From positions 1,617,501-1,681,500 of the forward strand of contig NZ_CP077095.1 of NCBI RefSeq assembly GCF_014268885.2: a stretch of 64,000 nucleotides of DNA, read 5' to 3'. Positions 1 through 9,453 of the stretch are shown one piece after another. A program made the translations under genes and the position numbers. Below the pieces are notes generated by a model. That model saw only the letters and a program-made list of their open reading frames with translations. It was not told the origin of the DNA and ran no database searches. Position 1 is the first letter of the stretch, and every line of letters starts with the position of its first letter. The DNA is from Pseudomonas xantholysinigenes (GTDB lineage: Bacteria > Pseudomonadota > Gammaproteobacteria > Pseudomonadales > Pseudomonadaceae).

Positions 1-1543
1 GCAGCGCAGCGGCCTTCTCGTAGCTGTAGTGCTGGTACAGCGTCGGCGCATCCTTGTGCGCGGCGGTAGGGTCGGGAATCCGTGCGGTGCGTTTCAGGCG
101 TGGCGTGAAGTAGTTGGGGTCGCGCGGATCGGCGCCCTCGCCGCCGGTCGCATACCACTCGTAGGCCTTGGTCAGGCCAAGCACCGGCTTGTCGATGCGT
201 GGATCGCCATGCACCTGAGCCTCGCTCTCCAGGTTGCCGTCTGGCTTGTACAGGCGGATGTCCCCTTCGAGGTAAGACATGCCGCTGTTGCGCTTCCAGG
301 TGCGCGTGGTGATCCCCGGCAACTGGCAATAGGCGTGGTCCTCATGGAAATAACCGCCGTTGCTGTAATAAGCCGTTTCAGTCATTTCGGTGGAGGTGAC
401 TTGGGTCTTGGTATCGGTGTGGGTGGTCTCCTCGCGGGCCAGCAGGTGGAAACGGTTGTACTCGCGCTCGATCTTGTGCTCCTCGCCCTGCTTCGTGCGT
501 GTCTCGGTCGAGCCGTAGGCGTAGGTGCCCACCGAACTGAACAAGTAGTCCAGGCCATAGTCCGGCTTGTTGTGGGTCAGGTTGGCACCCAGGAAGTTGT
601 TGCCCGCCCTGTACCCATTGCCCTTGCTCAGCGCATAGGCATAGACAATGGTCAAGGTGTCGTGTTGCCCGCTGCTGGGCTTGATGACATGCTGCAAGAC
701 CCGGGGCAGGTAACCGCCCCCGGCTTTCTCGGGCACGCGATGATGATTGCTGGCAACGCGGCTGTGGGTGATGACCTCATTGGCGCCGATGGGCGTATCC
801 ACTTCCTTGATGACGTGTAATTTTTCGATCTCCTCATACTGGTAACGCCAGGACGCCGCCTCCGTGGTGGGCAGCACCACGCGGCTCACGCGCTTGAGGT
901 TGTCCAGCTGCAGGTGGTAGCTGGCCTTGGCGTTGCCACTGTCGTTGGGGTTGAGGTGGATGTCGAGGCCATCGGTCTGGCGGTCGATCCGCAGCACGAC
1001 CTTGTCGTTGTGATCCTTGATCAGCGCCAGGCGGGGGTGAATCTTGTTGTCTTTGTCCCTGAACTGCAGGTATTCAAGCTTGAGCACGTGGCCTTTGTCG
1101 CCATAGACCTCTTGCGGCAGGGCCAGATCACTGCCGGGCTGCTTGACCAGGCGTTCTACCAGGCCCGAGCGGTGTACCAGGCGGTAGTTACCGCCACCCT
1201 CGTCGAAAAGCCGGAAGTCATCGATTTTCTGCTCGCGCATCAATAACCGGCTGCCCTCCGAGCCGGTGCGGCGGAAGCTGCCGCCGCTGTGCGCCGAGAT
1301 GACCTGGGTGGCGGTGTCGTACTGCGACAGCTGCAGGTTCCAGCCGAGCCCGTAACCGGAGTCGAACGGGTTGAGGGGGCTGAAGAACAGCGCCAGGGGC
1401 AGGTCGGGGCCTTGCAGGGCATTGACCTTGGCCTCGAGCAGGCTGATGGAAACCGTGTACTGGCCCGTGCGCGGGTCGACACCGCCTTGCAGATAGCCCA
1501 TGAAGTTGAAGGCGTTGGAATGCAAAGAAGTACTGGTGGACAT
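1..1543 (-). CDS. Rhs/TcC-like repeat protein, 5' part only (runs off window)
   Basis: This minus-strand gene starts at an ATG at 1543 with an AAGGAG motif nine bases upstream, and remains open to the window edge (514 codons seen). Its sequence equals the first 1543 bp of the plus-strand rhs gene at 9653, in the opposite orientation, with no insertion or deletion (position 1 pairs with 11195). The product begins like the Pseudomonas RHS/TcC-type 'sugar-binding' proteins, with a G-G-V-D-P-R-T-G-Q-Y-T motif near residue 25. No signal peptide is present. It lies 115 bp after the minus-strand gene at 1659-5300 with no terminator seen between, so it is probably the last gene of that operon. The variable C-terminal part, which would tell whether it is a toxin, is outside the window. 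Confidence 0.85.
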   Translation of the reverse strand, partial: MSTSTSLHSNAFNFMGYLQGGVDPRTGQYTVSISLLEAKVNALQGPDLPLALFFSPLNPFDSGYGLGWNLQLSQYDTATQVISAHSGGSFRRTGSEGSRLLMREQKIDDFRLFDEGGGNYRLVHRSGLVERLVKQPGSDLALPQEVYGDKGHVLKLEYLQFRDKDNKIHPRLALIKDHNDKVVLRIDRQTDGLDIHLNPNDSGNAKASYHLQLDNLKRVSRVVLPTTEAASWRYQYEEIEKLHVIKEVDTPIGANEVITHSRVASNHHRVPEKAGGGYLPRVLQHVIKPSSGQHDTLTIVYAYALSKGNGYRAGNNFLGANLTHNKPDYGLDYLFSSVGTYAYGSTETRTKQGEEHKIEREYNRFHLLAREETTHTDTKTQVTSTEMTETAYYSNGGYFHEDHAYCQLPGITTRTWKRNSGMSYLEGDIRLYKPDGNLESEAQVHGDPRIDKPVLGLTKAYEWYATGGEGADPRDPNYFTPRLKRTARIPDPTAAHKDAPTLYQHYSYEKAAAL

Positions 1544-1558
1544 AGGTCGAGGCTCCTT
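1..1558. repeat. Left arm of a >1.5-kb inverted repeat
   Basis: The arm pairs with 9638-11195 on the opposite strand. Stretches compared at both ends and in the middle are identical. The inner boundary falls just upstream of the rhs start codons: both copies keep the ribosome binding site (GGTCGAGGCTCCTT read on the plus strand at 1545-1558, one base different next to the start codon) and then diverge. The outer boundary is beyond the window. The arms flank about 8.1 kb that contains the three-gene operon and the divergent control region. Confidence 0.95.
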
Positions 1559-1658
1559 GAAAGGCATAAGGAAATGAACATCAAATAAAAATGTACCTAA
1601 GCGCACAAACACGACGAGGGCAACACCACTACACCTGACACTTAAATCAGCACAAACT

Positions 1659-4600
1659 CTAATCCTTGAAATCGTCAGCTATAATTTCCTTGATACCCAA
1701 TACGTCGCGCCGCCGCACCCCCTCGCCCGAATACTCCACTTTCACGCCAGTGGTATTCCCCTGGGTATCGCGCAACTCAAATACCAAGGGCGCCTTGAAC
1801 TTTTCTACATACTTACTTTTTGCACCAGAGAAGCTCAGCGAGCTTACACGATAGTTAGAAATTACCAAGCCACTTGCAGGCAGCCAGTCTGTGACTACTT
1901 CGTCGCTCGCCAGCGTTGTGAACTGACTATGCAATTGAGGTAGATTTTCATCAAAACACATAGATGTCGGTTTTTTTCCGCCATAGGGAGTGAAGACAAA
2001 GCCTGTATAACTGGCCATTATTTCAAGCGAGCTTTCATTTTCCCAAGTAACCATGCTCTCACGCCGCTCTGACGTGTCACCACCATGAAAAACGTTGCAT
2101 TCTAAATATTTACCAGGGCCGCTCAGTGTCCAGTAATCTGTCGATTTATAGTTAAAATCATAGTCCTCGTCGTTAGGATCCTTAACAATTGGCTTGATTT
2201 GCTTAACCTTCAAATCAAATCTCCCCTCCGCCTCCGGCTTATGCTCGCGCAGTGTCACAATGACTTCGTCGCCCCCCCCTTGCTCATGCGGACTGTAGTA
2301 CCAGCAACCATAGCGGTCCCGGAACCCCGCATAGAATGTTCCGTACGTCTCGCCGTGGGCACGGCTGTGTAGAAAAATGCTTTCCTTCTCGTCGATCTGC
2401 CCCCCGCCCGCAGCAGCCAGCCCTTGCGGCTTGGCCTGGTCATACTCGTTCGGCGCATCAGCCACCGCCCACTGCACGCCAACTTTATCGAGCCTGTCCT
2501 GCTTAGGCTCCAGGCAAGGGACGGCCTGATGAGTAGAAGTGGAATACAGTTGCAAGGTCTCCAGCTCATCCCGGCCGATAGATTCAATACCTTCGGCCTC
2601 GACATTGACCACGATTTCCAACTGCTGATAGCCGTTGGGGTACATGCTGCCATTACCACCAAATGCCGCTGCCTTTACCGTGAAATCCTTGATTGTTTGC
2701 CACGCAGCTCGCTCGCTCGGTCGATTGTGTACGAGGCTGGCCCCTTCGGCGATGACACTCCCAAGCCCCATAACCGTGGCGTGCACGGTATCGCTACCGG
2801 CAATCGCTGTTCCCGCGGTATACAGCCCTGATTTGGTTATCGTGCCCTTACCAGAAGTATGGCCTTCTGTTCGAGTCACCGACCACGTGACGGCCGATGG
2901 CGCCACCAACGGGAAGGTGAACTGAACATCACGCAGCGGCGTTACCTCGACGCCGCTGACTGGAATCAGGTCGAACTTCGGTGGCTCCTGCGCGGTACGC
3001 GCCACATCCGCCTTGCGTAACGCGCGGCCACGATTCACCTGCGCCCGTCGCACAGCCGGGAAGCTGTCCAGCGGCAGCGGCAGCACAATATGCCCTTCAT
3101 GCACCTGCCCCCTGCGCTCAAAAGTTGCCACTATCAGTACAAAATGCTCGGCAGTTGCCGGGTCGGGCAGGTACATCCCCTCGTCGGTGACCTTACCAGG
3201 CCCTGTCCAGGACCAATCGGGCGTAATCGACGCGTCTCCATAGAACGCTTCCAGCTGCAATCCTTGCGCGTTACGCTGAGCTACGGCAGGCACAACTTCC
3301 AGGCCTGGGTCGTTGTGCACACCGAGCAAGACGCCCCTCTGGGTCTCGCCGGTCAAGCGGTTAAGCACTGCGACCTGATCGATCACATACGTCTTGTCGT
3401 CCTGCTGCGGACCGACCGTGAATACCGATTTGCTAGCGTCCTCTGCGTCTGGCTTGACTGTGCCACTCTGGCCTTCAACCGGGTCGACAATAGACCATTC
3501 GAGCTCCCCTGCCTGAGCACTTGCGACCGACAGATCGACTCGGGTCTGGGACTCATGTCCACGTATAAGCTGCACGAACAATGGCGTCATCAACAGCCCC
3601 ACACTGTTCACACAGACCAACGCCGAACTTCGCCAGCCACTGACAGGGTGGGTCGCCACTACCTTGACCCGCAAGGTCGCCCCTTCGAACTGACTGGACA
3701 AGGGGGCAACATAGACACCTGGGCTCTTGAGTTCTCCCACAGCGCCGCTGTAACCGGGCAACGGCTCGATGTCCCAACGCAGTTTAGTGCCGTCATCAGG
3801 CTGAACCGTGAAGGTATGCTCCTGTCCTGATGCCAGTTGCGCTTCCTGCTCGACGATCTCGAAAACACCAACGGCATTGTCAAAGCCCCCAACCACAACC
3901 AGATTGTTGGGTGCGGCGCCTATTTGCCAGCGCAGGCTACGGCTGTCGAACAGTCGCAGGAACGGCAAGAGTTGCTCAGCGATACGAATCTGAAAGCGAG
4001 CATTGACAGCCTCCAGGTAGCGCAAACGGATAAAGGTCTCGATGGCCGCAGTCATGTCCTCCTGCAACGTCTCAGGCAACCCTGCAAAACACATAGAGCG
4101 CAGACCTGCTTGCTCGCTCCAGCGCGCCTGCAGCAGCTCTTTTTTCTGCTCGTCTTCCGAAAGCTGCAAGCCGTACTCCAGCAGTGGCTCGATCTCCACC
4201 TCATGCGGGACACTCACACCACCCATTACGCTGTAGCGGAAATTGACCTTGAACCTGGGCTGCCAACGCATGATCGCCTGGTCAGAGGAAAACTCGACCT
4301 TTAGCGCTTTGTTCCCGGTGGCCGCTGGCAATACCACGGGGTCGAAGTCATAGCTGATGTTCCGGCTGCTATAAGCCCCACCCGCAAGATGCAGCTCGCC
4401 CGCAGTTGCCGTGATGGAAGCCAAGGGCTGGCCGTTACTGGCCTGGTAGCTGAACCCCCCCTCCTGAAGCGCCGTCATGATACTTTGCCCGAACGCCACC
4501 CTGTGCAGCAGATGTTGCGACACCAGTACCGTGCAACGCTGTTTGGCGCCCTCCAGCCCGGCCAGGTAGGGGAAGGCGTTGCCGCCCACCGGTACCTCGC

Positions 4601-5300
4601 CCTTGCCGCCATGTTCGAGCTGCACAAACAGCAACAGGCTCTGTCGCGCCGGCCCGTCGTCGGCGGGAGCATCTGTACTGCTCTGCACACGCACCTCCAG
4701 GCGAGCGACCCGGCGCAGCGGGTTTTGCCCTGAAGGCTGCAGCAAGGCAAGGTCCAACTGCGCGGATGGCTCGGCCAAATTGCTGAGCATAGCGCCCAGT
4801 TCCCTGCCAGCGGCCGTGTCCTCGATGTCGCCCCCCCCCAAGGTCAACTCATGACCGGAGCCGGCGCGCAGGTCAGTGTTCAACGTTCCGCCCGCCAAGG
4901 TGATCGGCACCTCGAAACTGGGTTTGAGCGCATTCAGCGGTGTATGCGCGCTAAGCGACATCACATCGACGGAGTTTCTGGTCAGCAAATGGACCCCCCC
5001 TTCCATCGACACGCTCATTTTGATCCGGTTGTCGACGTAGTTGCTCGCGTCTGCCTCCAGCTTGGGGCTGGCAAGCCGGTAGCCGTCAAGATGATGCAGC
5101 AAGGGAGAGTTGGGTATCTCGACCTTGCCTTCCAGGCCGCCAGGCGCTTCACCCCCTGCGAACTTGCGCAACAGCGCTTGCAACACGTGGTCGTTAACCA
5201 GCTCGATCGGTAGCGCGACGATCATGTCCCAGCCAAGCATGTCGGCATTTTCGGAACTGGCCATCCATGTTTCGACCACCTTGGGAATCGTAGTATTCAT
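1659..5300 (-). CDS. Large Ig-like protein with P47/TULIP-like N-terminus (gene C of the accessory operon)
   Basis: 1213 aa from the ATG at 5300, chosen because GAGGAA lies six bases upstream; an in-frame GTG at 5318 has no such site. Function is unknown. The N-terminus has W-D-M-I-V-A-L-P-I-E-L-V-N (about residues 24-36), a pattern I associate with the P47/OrfX (TULIP) proteins of clostridial toxin clusters; the first ~450 residues look alike to those of the neighbouring gene at 5331 (for example FPYLAGLEGAKQRCTVLVS versus FQYLLPSDYPDYDATVLLS). The middle holds several beta-sandwich modules with the motif G-x-I/V-x(4)-G-x-Y-x-A/P at about 520, 705 and 820. No signal peptide or membrane segment. 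It lies 30 bp after gene B and upstream of the minus-strand rhs gene. The P47 relation is inference. Confidence 0.75.
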   Translation of the reverse strand: MNTTIPKVVETWMASSENADMLGWDMIVALPIELVNDHVLQALLRKFAGGEAPGGLEGKVEIPNSPLLHHLDGYRLASPKLEADASNYVDNRIKMSVSMEGGVHLLTRNSVDVMSLSAHTPLNALKPSFEVPITLAGGTLNTDLRAGSGHELTLGGGDIEDTAAGRELGAMLSNLAEPSAQLDLALLQPSGQNPLRRVARLEVRVQSSTDAPADDGPARQSLLLFVQLEHGGKGEVPVGGNAFPYLAGLEGAKQRCTVLVSQHLLHRVAFGQSIMTALQEGGFSYQASNGQPLASITATAGELHLAGGAYSSRNISYDFDPVVLPAATGNKALKVEFSSDQAIMRWQPRFKVNFRYSVMGGVSVPHEVEIEPLLEYGLQLSEDEQKKELLQARWSEQAGLRSMCFAGLPETLQEDMTAAIETFIRLRYLEAVNARFQIRIAEQLLPFLRLFDSRSLRWQIGAAPNNLVVVGGFDNAVGVFEIVEQEAQLASGQEHTFTVQPDDGTKLRWDIEPLPGYSGAVGELKSPGVYVAPLSSQFEGATLRVKVVATHPVSGWRSSALVCVNSVGLLMTPLFVQLIRGHESQTRVDLSVASAQAGELEWSIVDPVEGQSGTVKPDAEDASKSVFTVGPQQDDKTYVIDQVAVLNRLTGETQRGVLLGVHNDPGLEVVPAVAQRNAQGLQLEAFYGDASITPDWSWTGPGKVTDEGMYLPDPATAEHFVLIVATFERRGQVHEGHIVLPLPLDSFPAVRRAQVNRGRALRKADVARTAQEPPKFDLIPVSGVEVTPLRDVQFTFPLVAPSAVTWSVTRTEGHTSGKGTITKSGLYTAGTAIAGSDTVHATVMGLGSVIAEGASLVHNRPSERAAWQTIKDFTVKAAAFGGNGSMYPNGYQQLEIVVNVEAEGIESIGRDELETLQLYSTSTHQAVPCLEPKQDRLDKVGVQWAVADAPNEYDQAKPQGLAAAGGGQIDEKESIFLHSRAHGETYGTFYAGFRDRYGCWYYSPHEQGGGDEVIVTLREHKPEAEGRFDLKVKQIKPIVKDPNDEDYDFNYKSTDYWTLSGPGKYLECNVFHGGDTSERRESMVTWENESSLEIMASYTGFVFTPYGGKKPTSMCFDENLPQLHSQFTTLASDEVVTDWLPASGLVISNYRVSSLSFSGAKSKYVEKFKAPLVFELRDTQGNTTGVKVEYSGEGVRRRDVLGIKEIIADDFKD

Positions 5301-5330
5301 GTGTGCTTCCTCGTTCACGCCTGAGCAGAC

Positions 5331-7715
5331 TTATTCAGGCAAGGCATAGCGATGTAACGGCAGAGGCAGGATGACCACGCCGCGTACCCGTATTGGTTCA
5401 CTGGCCGGACGCTTGGCGTCGTATTCTCTGATTTCGAGCTCGACCAGAGCGAATGGCGCATCCGAGGCGGGGTCCGGTTGGTACGTCGCCCTCACCTCGC
5501 CATCGACAGCAACGACACACCCAGGCCCCTTCACTGCCCATTCGACTTCATCTTCGGGATAAAGCTCGTGGCCTGGAACGCTCAGTTCCGCTGACCCTGC
5601 AGATTGATCGACCTTCACCTGAATTGTCTGCGGGTTGCTCATCAGGGTGATCAGATAAGCCGTGAAGGTAGCGCCGGACACGGGGTCGCTTACCACTACC
5701 GGGTCGATCACGTACGCCTGCCTGCCCTTGGCGGGTGCGGTGTACTTGACCGTTTTACCTGTGGCCAAAGCGAACTGGCCGGCTTGCGCGGTCCACCGCA
5801 GCGTATCGGGGTTGGCCGTCGCCGCGCTGGCGACCAGCGGTATTTCATCGCCTGGCTTACAGAATCGAACAAGCGGCGAGATCAACAGGTTTTCTCGGAT
5901 CACCGTGGCCAGGCTGTAGCTCACCGCGCCGGTTGCCGTGGTGGCCTTGATCCGCTCACGCCACAAGGAGTCCTTGAGCTGGTCGGGCGAAGGCGCGGTG
6001 TAAAGCCCGGATCGCTCGTCGATGCGGCCTAACGCTGGCCCTGGTATTACTGGTTCGACATCCCACGTCACCCCCGATTTGCTCTGCGCCTCGAACTGCC
6101 GTTGTGCGCCGCTGCCAATGATCGGCCATGCCGGTGATACCTTCGGCGCATCCGCCGCCACGTTCACCTGCGCGAAGCGCGCCACATCGCAAGGTCCGCG
6201 AGTAAGGATCCCGAGCATGGATTCACCGAAGCCGAGCTCGATCAGGCTGTCGACCCATTCATTGACCGGCGTATCGATCAGCATCTGCTCATCAAGGTTG
6301 GCCACTGCCTTCCGGGCATAGTCCTTCATGTGAGCAGTACAGCGACTCAATACCGCCAGTGCGCTTCCTGACGGATCGGGATCGTGGTTGTACCTATATA
6401 TCTTTTCAAGATAGGCCATGAGCTCCCGATCGAATTGCGCTGCATCGGGCGCTTCGAATACGCCATCTTCACGCACCACCCTTGCAGGTATTTCATCCAC
6501 AACATCCACAACCTTGTAATGAGTGGTGTACTGGTACCTGAGCGTATGTGAATACGTACGTTTGGCATCTGCATCACTGCGCCCCCCCATCATGTCAATC
6601 TGGATGCTGACATCGATGTTCCAGGTCAGGTCCGCCCCTGTTTCCGTCAGGGCAATGACGAAATCCTGGTCCTTACAGTCGTCTGCGCGCTGCAAGGAAG
6701 GCACATGGGCGGCGTCTTTCAGTTTTCCAGGCGGCGTATTGATACTGACCCATATATCCCACCCCAAAACACCTTGATCAATAGAGTCTTCGAGCGGATC
6801 CATTTCAATATAGGCGTCGGGTACCGCCAGCCAACCCAGTAACTCATCGTTATAACAAATCCTCGGCGAGGATCCGAAGCGCTTCTGCAGCAGCGGTACC
6901 AGGGCCAACAGCATGACCCTGCGCGTGCTGAGCAACACCGTCGCATCGTAATCCGGATAATCGCTGGGTAGCAGATACTGGAAGCCAGCCCCACTGTGCG
7001 GGGGCTCCCCTTTATGATCAGGTTTGAGGCTGATGAAAATCACCACCGCGCCAGCCTGTTCGCCGTCATGCTCATCGTCAAACTGAGTACGCAAGGCAAA
7101 CGAGTAGGGACGCAAGTGCTCTGGCGCATCGTTATTTAGTTGCCCCAAGACGTAGGCGCGCTGTGCGGGGTCCAGTTTTTTGAACAGTGCCTTGAACAGA
7201 TCGCCACTAATGATGCGAACCTCTTCATCATCATCAATATCTATCGAAAAATTTTCACTATTACTCAGATCCAACAACAGACGGCCATCTTCTTCGATCA
7301 GCCCACCCGCCTCTTTCAACAATACATCAAGCGTGAGCACTGGCCCATGCAACGGCGTAATCGCCTCCAGGCTGTAGACTTGCCAACCATTGGGGATAGC
7401 AGAAATTGTCACCAGGCGCCCAGCAATGACGACCATGTTCAAGCGCGCGCGCGAGTCATCAAGCCCCCGGTCAGCAAACGACAGGCGTGGCCAGTCCAAT
7501 AAAAAGTCATGCATGTAATAGGTCAATACGCCATTGACCACTACCGGTGCAGAAAAAGTGGGCAAGTAGCTGCCATCGGTGAAGCTCTTTATGTAGACAT
7601 GTTCAAGTAGATGATTCACTTTACCGGCGTGCAAGGCTGCCACAACATCCCAGCTGAACACGCGACTCTTGATCTTTAACCATTCGATCAGCTTGTACAA
7701 ATTAGCCACACCCAC
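5331..7715 (-). CDS. P47/TULIP-like plus Ig-like domain protein (gene B)
   Basis: 794 aa, paralogous to the downstream gene over the N-terminal part. It starts at a GTG (7715, or 7709; both lie so close to the preceding GAGG that the start is uncertain), four bases after the stop of gene A, which implies translational coupling. The motif W-D-V-V-A-A-L-H-A-G-K-V-N at residues 22-34 matches the W-D-x-hydrophobic start of P47/OrfX-type TULIP domains. A second W-D-I-W-V-S motif is near residue 319. An Ig-like module with G-R-I-D-E-R-S-G-L-Y-T-A-P lies near 563-575, followed by at least one more. No signal peptide, membrane segment or enzyme motif is seen. The function is unknown; lipid-binding or toxin-accessory roles are only suggested by the fold resemblance. 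Confidence 0.75.
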   Translation of the reverse strand: MGVANLYKLIEWLKIKSRVFSWDVVAALHAGKVNHLLEHVYIKSFTDGSYLPTFSAPVVVNGVLTYYMHDFLLDWPRLSFADRGLDDSRARLNMVVIAGRLVTISAIPNGWQVYSLEAITPLHGPVLTLDVLLKEAGGLIEEDGRLLLDLSNSENFSIDIDDDEEVRIISGDLFKALFKKLDPAQRAYVLGQLNNDAPEHLRPYSFALRTQFDDEHDGEQAGAVVIFISLKPDHKGEPPHSGAGFQYLLPSDYPDYDATVLLSTRRVMLLALVPLLQKRFGSSPRICYNDELLGWLAVPDAYIEMDPLEDSIDQGVLGWDIWVSINTPPGKLKDAAHVPSLQRADDCKDQDFVIALTETGADLTWNIDVSIQIDMMGGRSDADAKRTYSHTLRYQYTTHYKVVDVVDEIPARVVREDGVFEAPDAAQFDRELMAYLEKIYRYNHDPDPSGSALAVLSRCTAHMKDYARKAVANLDEQMLIDTPVNEWVDSLIELGFGESMLGILTRGPCDVARFAQVNVAADAPKVSPAWPIIGSGAQRQFEAQSKSGVTWDVEPVIPGPALGRIDERSGLYTAPSPDQLKDSLWRERIKATTATGAVSYSLATVIRENLLISPLVRFCKPGDEIPLVASAATANPDTLRWTAQAGQFALATGKTVKYTAPAKGRQAYVIDPVVVSDPVSGATFTAYLITLMSNPQTIQVKVDQSAGSAELSVPGHELYPEDEVEWAVKGPGCVVAVDGEVRATYQPDPASDAPFALVELEIREYDAKRPASEPIRVRGVVILPLPLHRYALPE

Positions 7716-7719
7716 CTCA

Positions 7720-9198
7720 CTACTCAGTTATCACGATGTCAACATCAGTAAAGCTAAAGTACCTACCTTCGCCATTATCGAAATTCACTTCACATGTAAA
7801 ACGAATGGTCTTGCCTTTCTGCTGATCGATAGCCAAATAACTCAGACTGCCACCGATGCTTTCATCTTTAAGATCATCCTCCGTGACCGGCCTTTTCACC
7901 AAATCGTATTGGCGATCGCTTATATACGCCCTTATCCACACAAGTTGACCCGGCGCCATCAGCGGCCAAGCGCCGATCTTGACATCCACGTTGTTCCCAT
8001 CCAAACGCGCAAGTGATAAACCTTTGCTGCCGCCGGCAGCCGGGACCTGTATCCTAGGGAAATTGTTTGCTATATCGTCGCCCGACACCTTGAACGTGAC
8101 TGGCGTTTCACCTGAATAGACACGCTCACCCACGCCCACCGAGTAATAGGCCTTCACCTCCGGCCTTTCCAATAAAACGCCCAGCTGTTTCGGACTAAAG
8201 TAAAACACAAAATAATTTTCTCGCACCGCGTACGCCGTGGATTCTGCAAAGCTGGTTCTGACTGTTTCCGCCCCTGAGCCTGTTACAGTCCCAAGATGTA
8301 CAACTATCGGAGTGTTCGAGGTAGCGTCACTGATAGGCACGCGGACCTCGTACCCCATCCTTAATAGCCGGAAACTCTGGACATTTGAAGCTATTGGGTC
8401 CTCAAGCGTTCGCGTACTTTCCACATTGAACAGCAACGCATGCGTTCTAAAAGAACGATTGGCGCCAGCATACTGAATCCTCAACGACCGCCTACCTGTG
8501 TTAGCGCCAAGCCAACTTGCAGGCACCTTGAGTTGCAACGGGGCTCCTGACGGTACTGGTCCAAGCCTCGCCCAAGTCGCCACACCATCGTCCGCGTCAA
8601 ATACGACAACGCTATCACCGAGCTTTGCCTCACCAGCGTCGGAGGCTATCAGGGCGACAGCGTCTACCCATTCATCGGCAAACAGCGTGTGCTGGGTGAC
8701 ATCCTTGAAGTGCGGCGCTCGCAAAAAATGTGATTCCTTTGCCCCACGCTCAATAAAAATATTCTGAATCAACGAAGACGCTATCTCTACTTCGTCACGA
8801 ATCAAGCGAACAAACAACCCGACATAACAGCCCACCAGATCAATCGGCTGCTCAAAGTTGCTACGCGGCACTTTGAACAGCACTGGCTTTGCCACGTCCT
8901 CGCCACCTATGTTTTCCGTAAATTCTTTCGGCGTAAACGGATCCCCCTCATAGGGATATGCCTCGAGCATCAGAATTAACTGATCGCCTGCTGCCATGCC
9001 GAGATAAGGCATGACGGCAACAGGAAGGTTCTCTTCGACTTCATTAAGATCTAGCGTCAACCGAGGCCTGGGTGGACTCACTTCGCGATTCTCACGAATA
9101 TCCAGACAACACGGAACAACGACTTGTTCGTCCAAGCGAGGATACACTTGAACCAACTGCTGCAGATCAGGGGCGTTAAAAGTCGCTAGACGTTCCAT
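7720..9198 (-). CDS. Ig-like beta-sandwich repeat protein (gene A, first of the operon)
   Basis: 492 aa from an ATG at 9198 with AGGAG six bases upstream. I do not recognise a named family. The protein appears built of about four beta-rich modules of 90-110 residues, each with a G-D-x-hydrophobic or P-G-Q-L-V start and ending in a strand before the next (about residues 60-165, 185-265, 290-385 and 395-490). Such modules occur in long Pseudomonas proteins encoded near Rhs genes. There is no signal peptide and no catalytic motif. It is the promoter-proximal gene of the minus-strand operon, with gene B four bases downstream. Base composition in several stretches is visibly less GC-rich than in the housekeeping genes, which fits acquired DNA. 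Confidence 0.75.
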   Translation of the reverse strand: MERLATFNAPDLQQLVQVYPRLDEQVVVPCCLDIRENREVSPPRPRLTLDLNEVEENLPVAVMPYLGMAAGDQLILMLEAYPYEGDPFTPKEFTENIGGEDVAKPVLFKVPRSNFEQPIDLVGCYVGLFVRLIRDEVEIASSLIQNIFIERGAKESHFLRAPHFKDVTQHTLFADEWVDAVALIASDAGEAKLGDSVVVFDADDGVATWARLGPVPSGAPLQLKVPASWLGANTGRRSLRIQYAGANRSFRTHALLFNVESTRTLEDPIASNVQSFRLLRMGYEVRVPISDATSNTPIVVHLGTVTGSGAETVRTSFAESTAYAVRENYFVFYFSPKQLGVLLERPEVKAYYSVGVGERVYSGETPVTFKVSGDDIANNFPRIQVPAAGGSKGLSLARLDGNNVDVKIGAWPLMAPGQLVWIRAYISDRQYDLVKRPVTEDDLKDESIGGSLSYLAIDQQKGKTIRFTCEVNFDNGEGRYFSFTDVDIVITE

Positions 9199-9279
9199 AA
9201 AAAGCTCCTACATTCTATTCGGCTCGGCGCCGACATGTCTCGATGAGGCTGTTTTACGGTAGAAATTACTCTGTGAAAA

Positions 9280-9295
9280 CTGGTAAATTTACCAG
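9280..9295. promoter_or_regulatory. Perfect 16-bp palindrome, LexA-box-like operator candidate
   Basis: CTGGTAAATTTACCAG is its own reverse complement and has the form CTG-N10-CAG of Pseudomonas LexA boxes; the likely uvrB box in this window is CTGGCTAAATTTACAG. It lies 82 bp upstream of the gene A start codon. A weak minus-strand promoter (TTTCAC, 16 bp, TAAAAC) starts two bases after it. Another dimeric regulator could equally bind such a palindrome, so LexA control is a hypothesis. Confidence 0.5.
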
Positions 9296-9353
9296 GTACC
9301 CCTTCGAGATCACTGACAGTAATCTCGCACCCAATCACGTACCCGACAGCTAT

Positions 9354-9453
9354 TGTCCTGTCTCGGAAATAAGCTGTTCACTTTTGGCGGCGTCTTGGGC
9401 GCCCGGCCCGCGTTGCCACTCGCCAAAAGAGAACATATCTCCGAAACAGGACA
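9354..9453. mobile_element. 100-bp palindromic element (MITE-like or paired IS ends)
   Basis: The ends are imperfect inverted repeats of about 33-36 bp: TGTCCTGTCTCGGAAATAAG on the left and, reversed, TGTCCTGTTTCGGAGATATG on the right; both continue to TTTTGGCG. It begins TG and ends CA like many insertion sequences. No coding capacity. It abuts the next element exactly. Confidence 0.65.
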
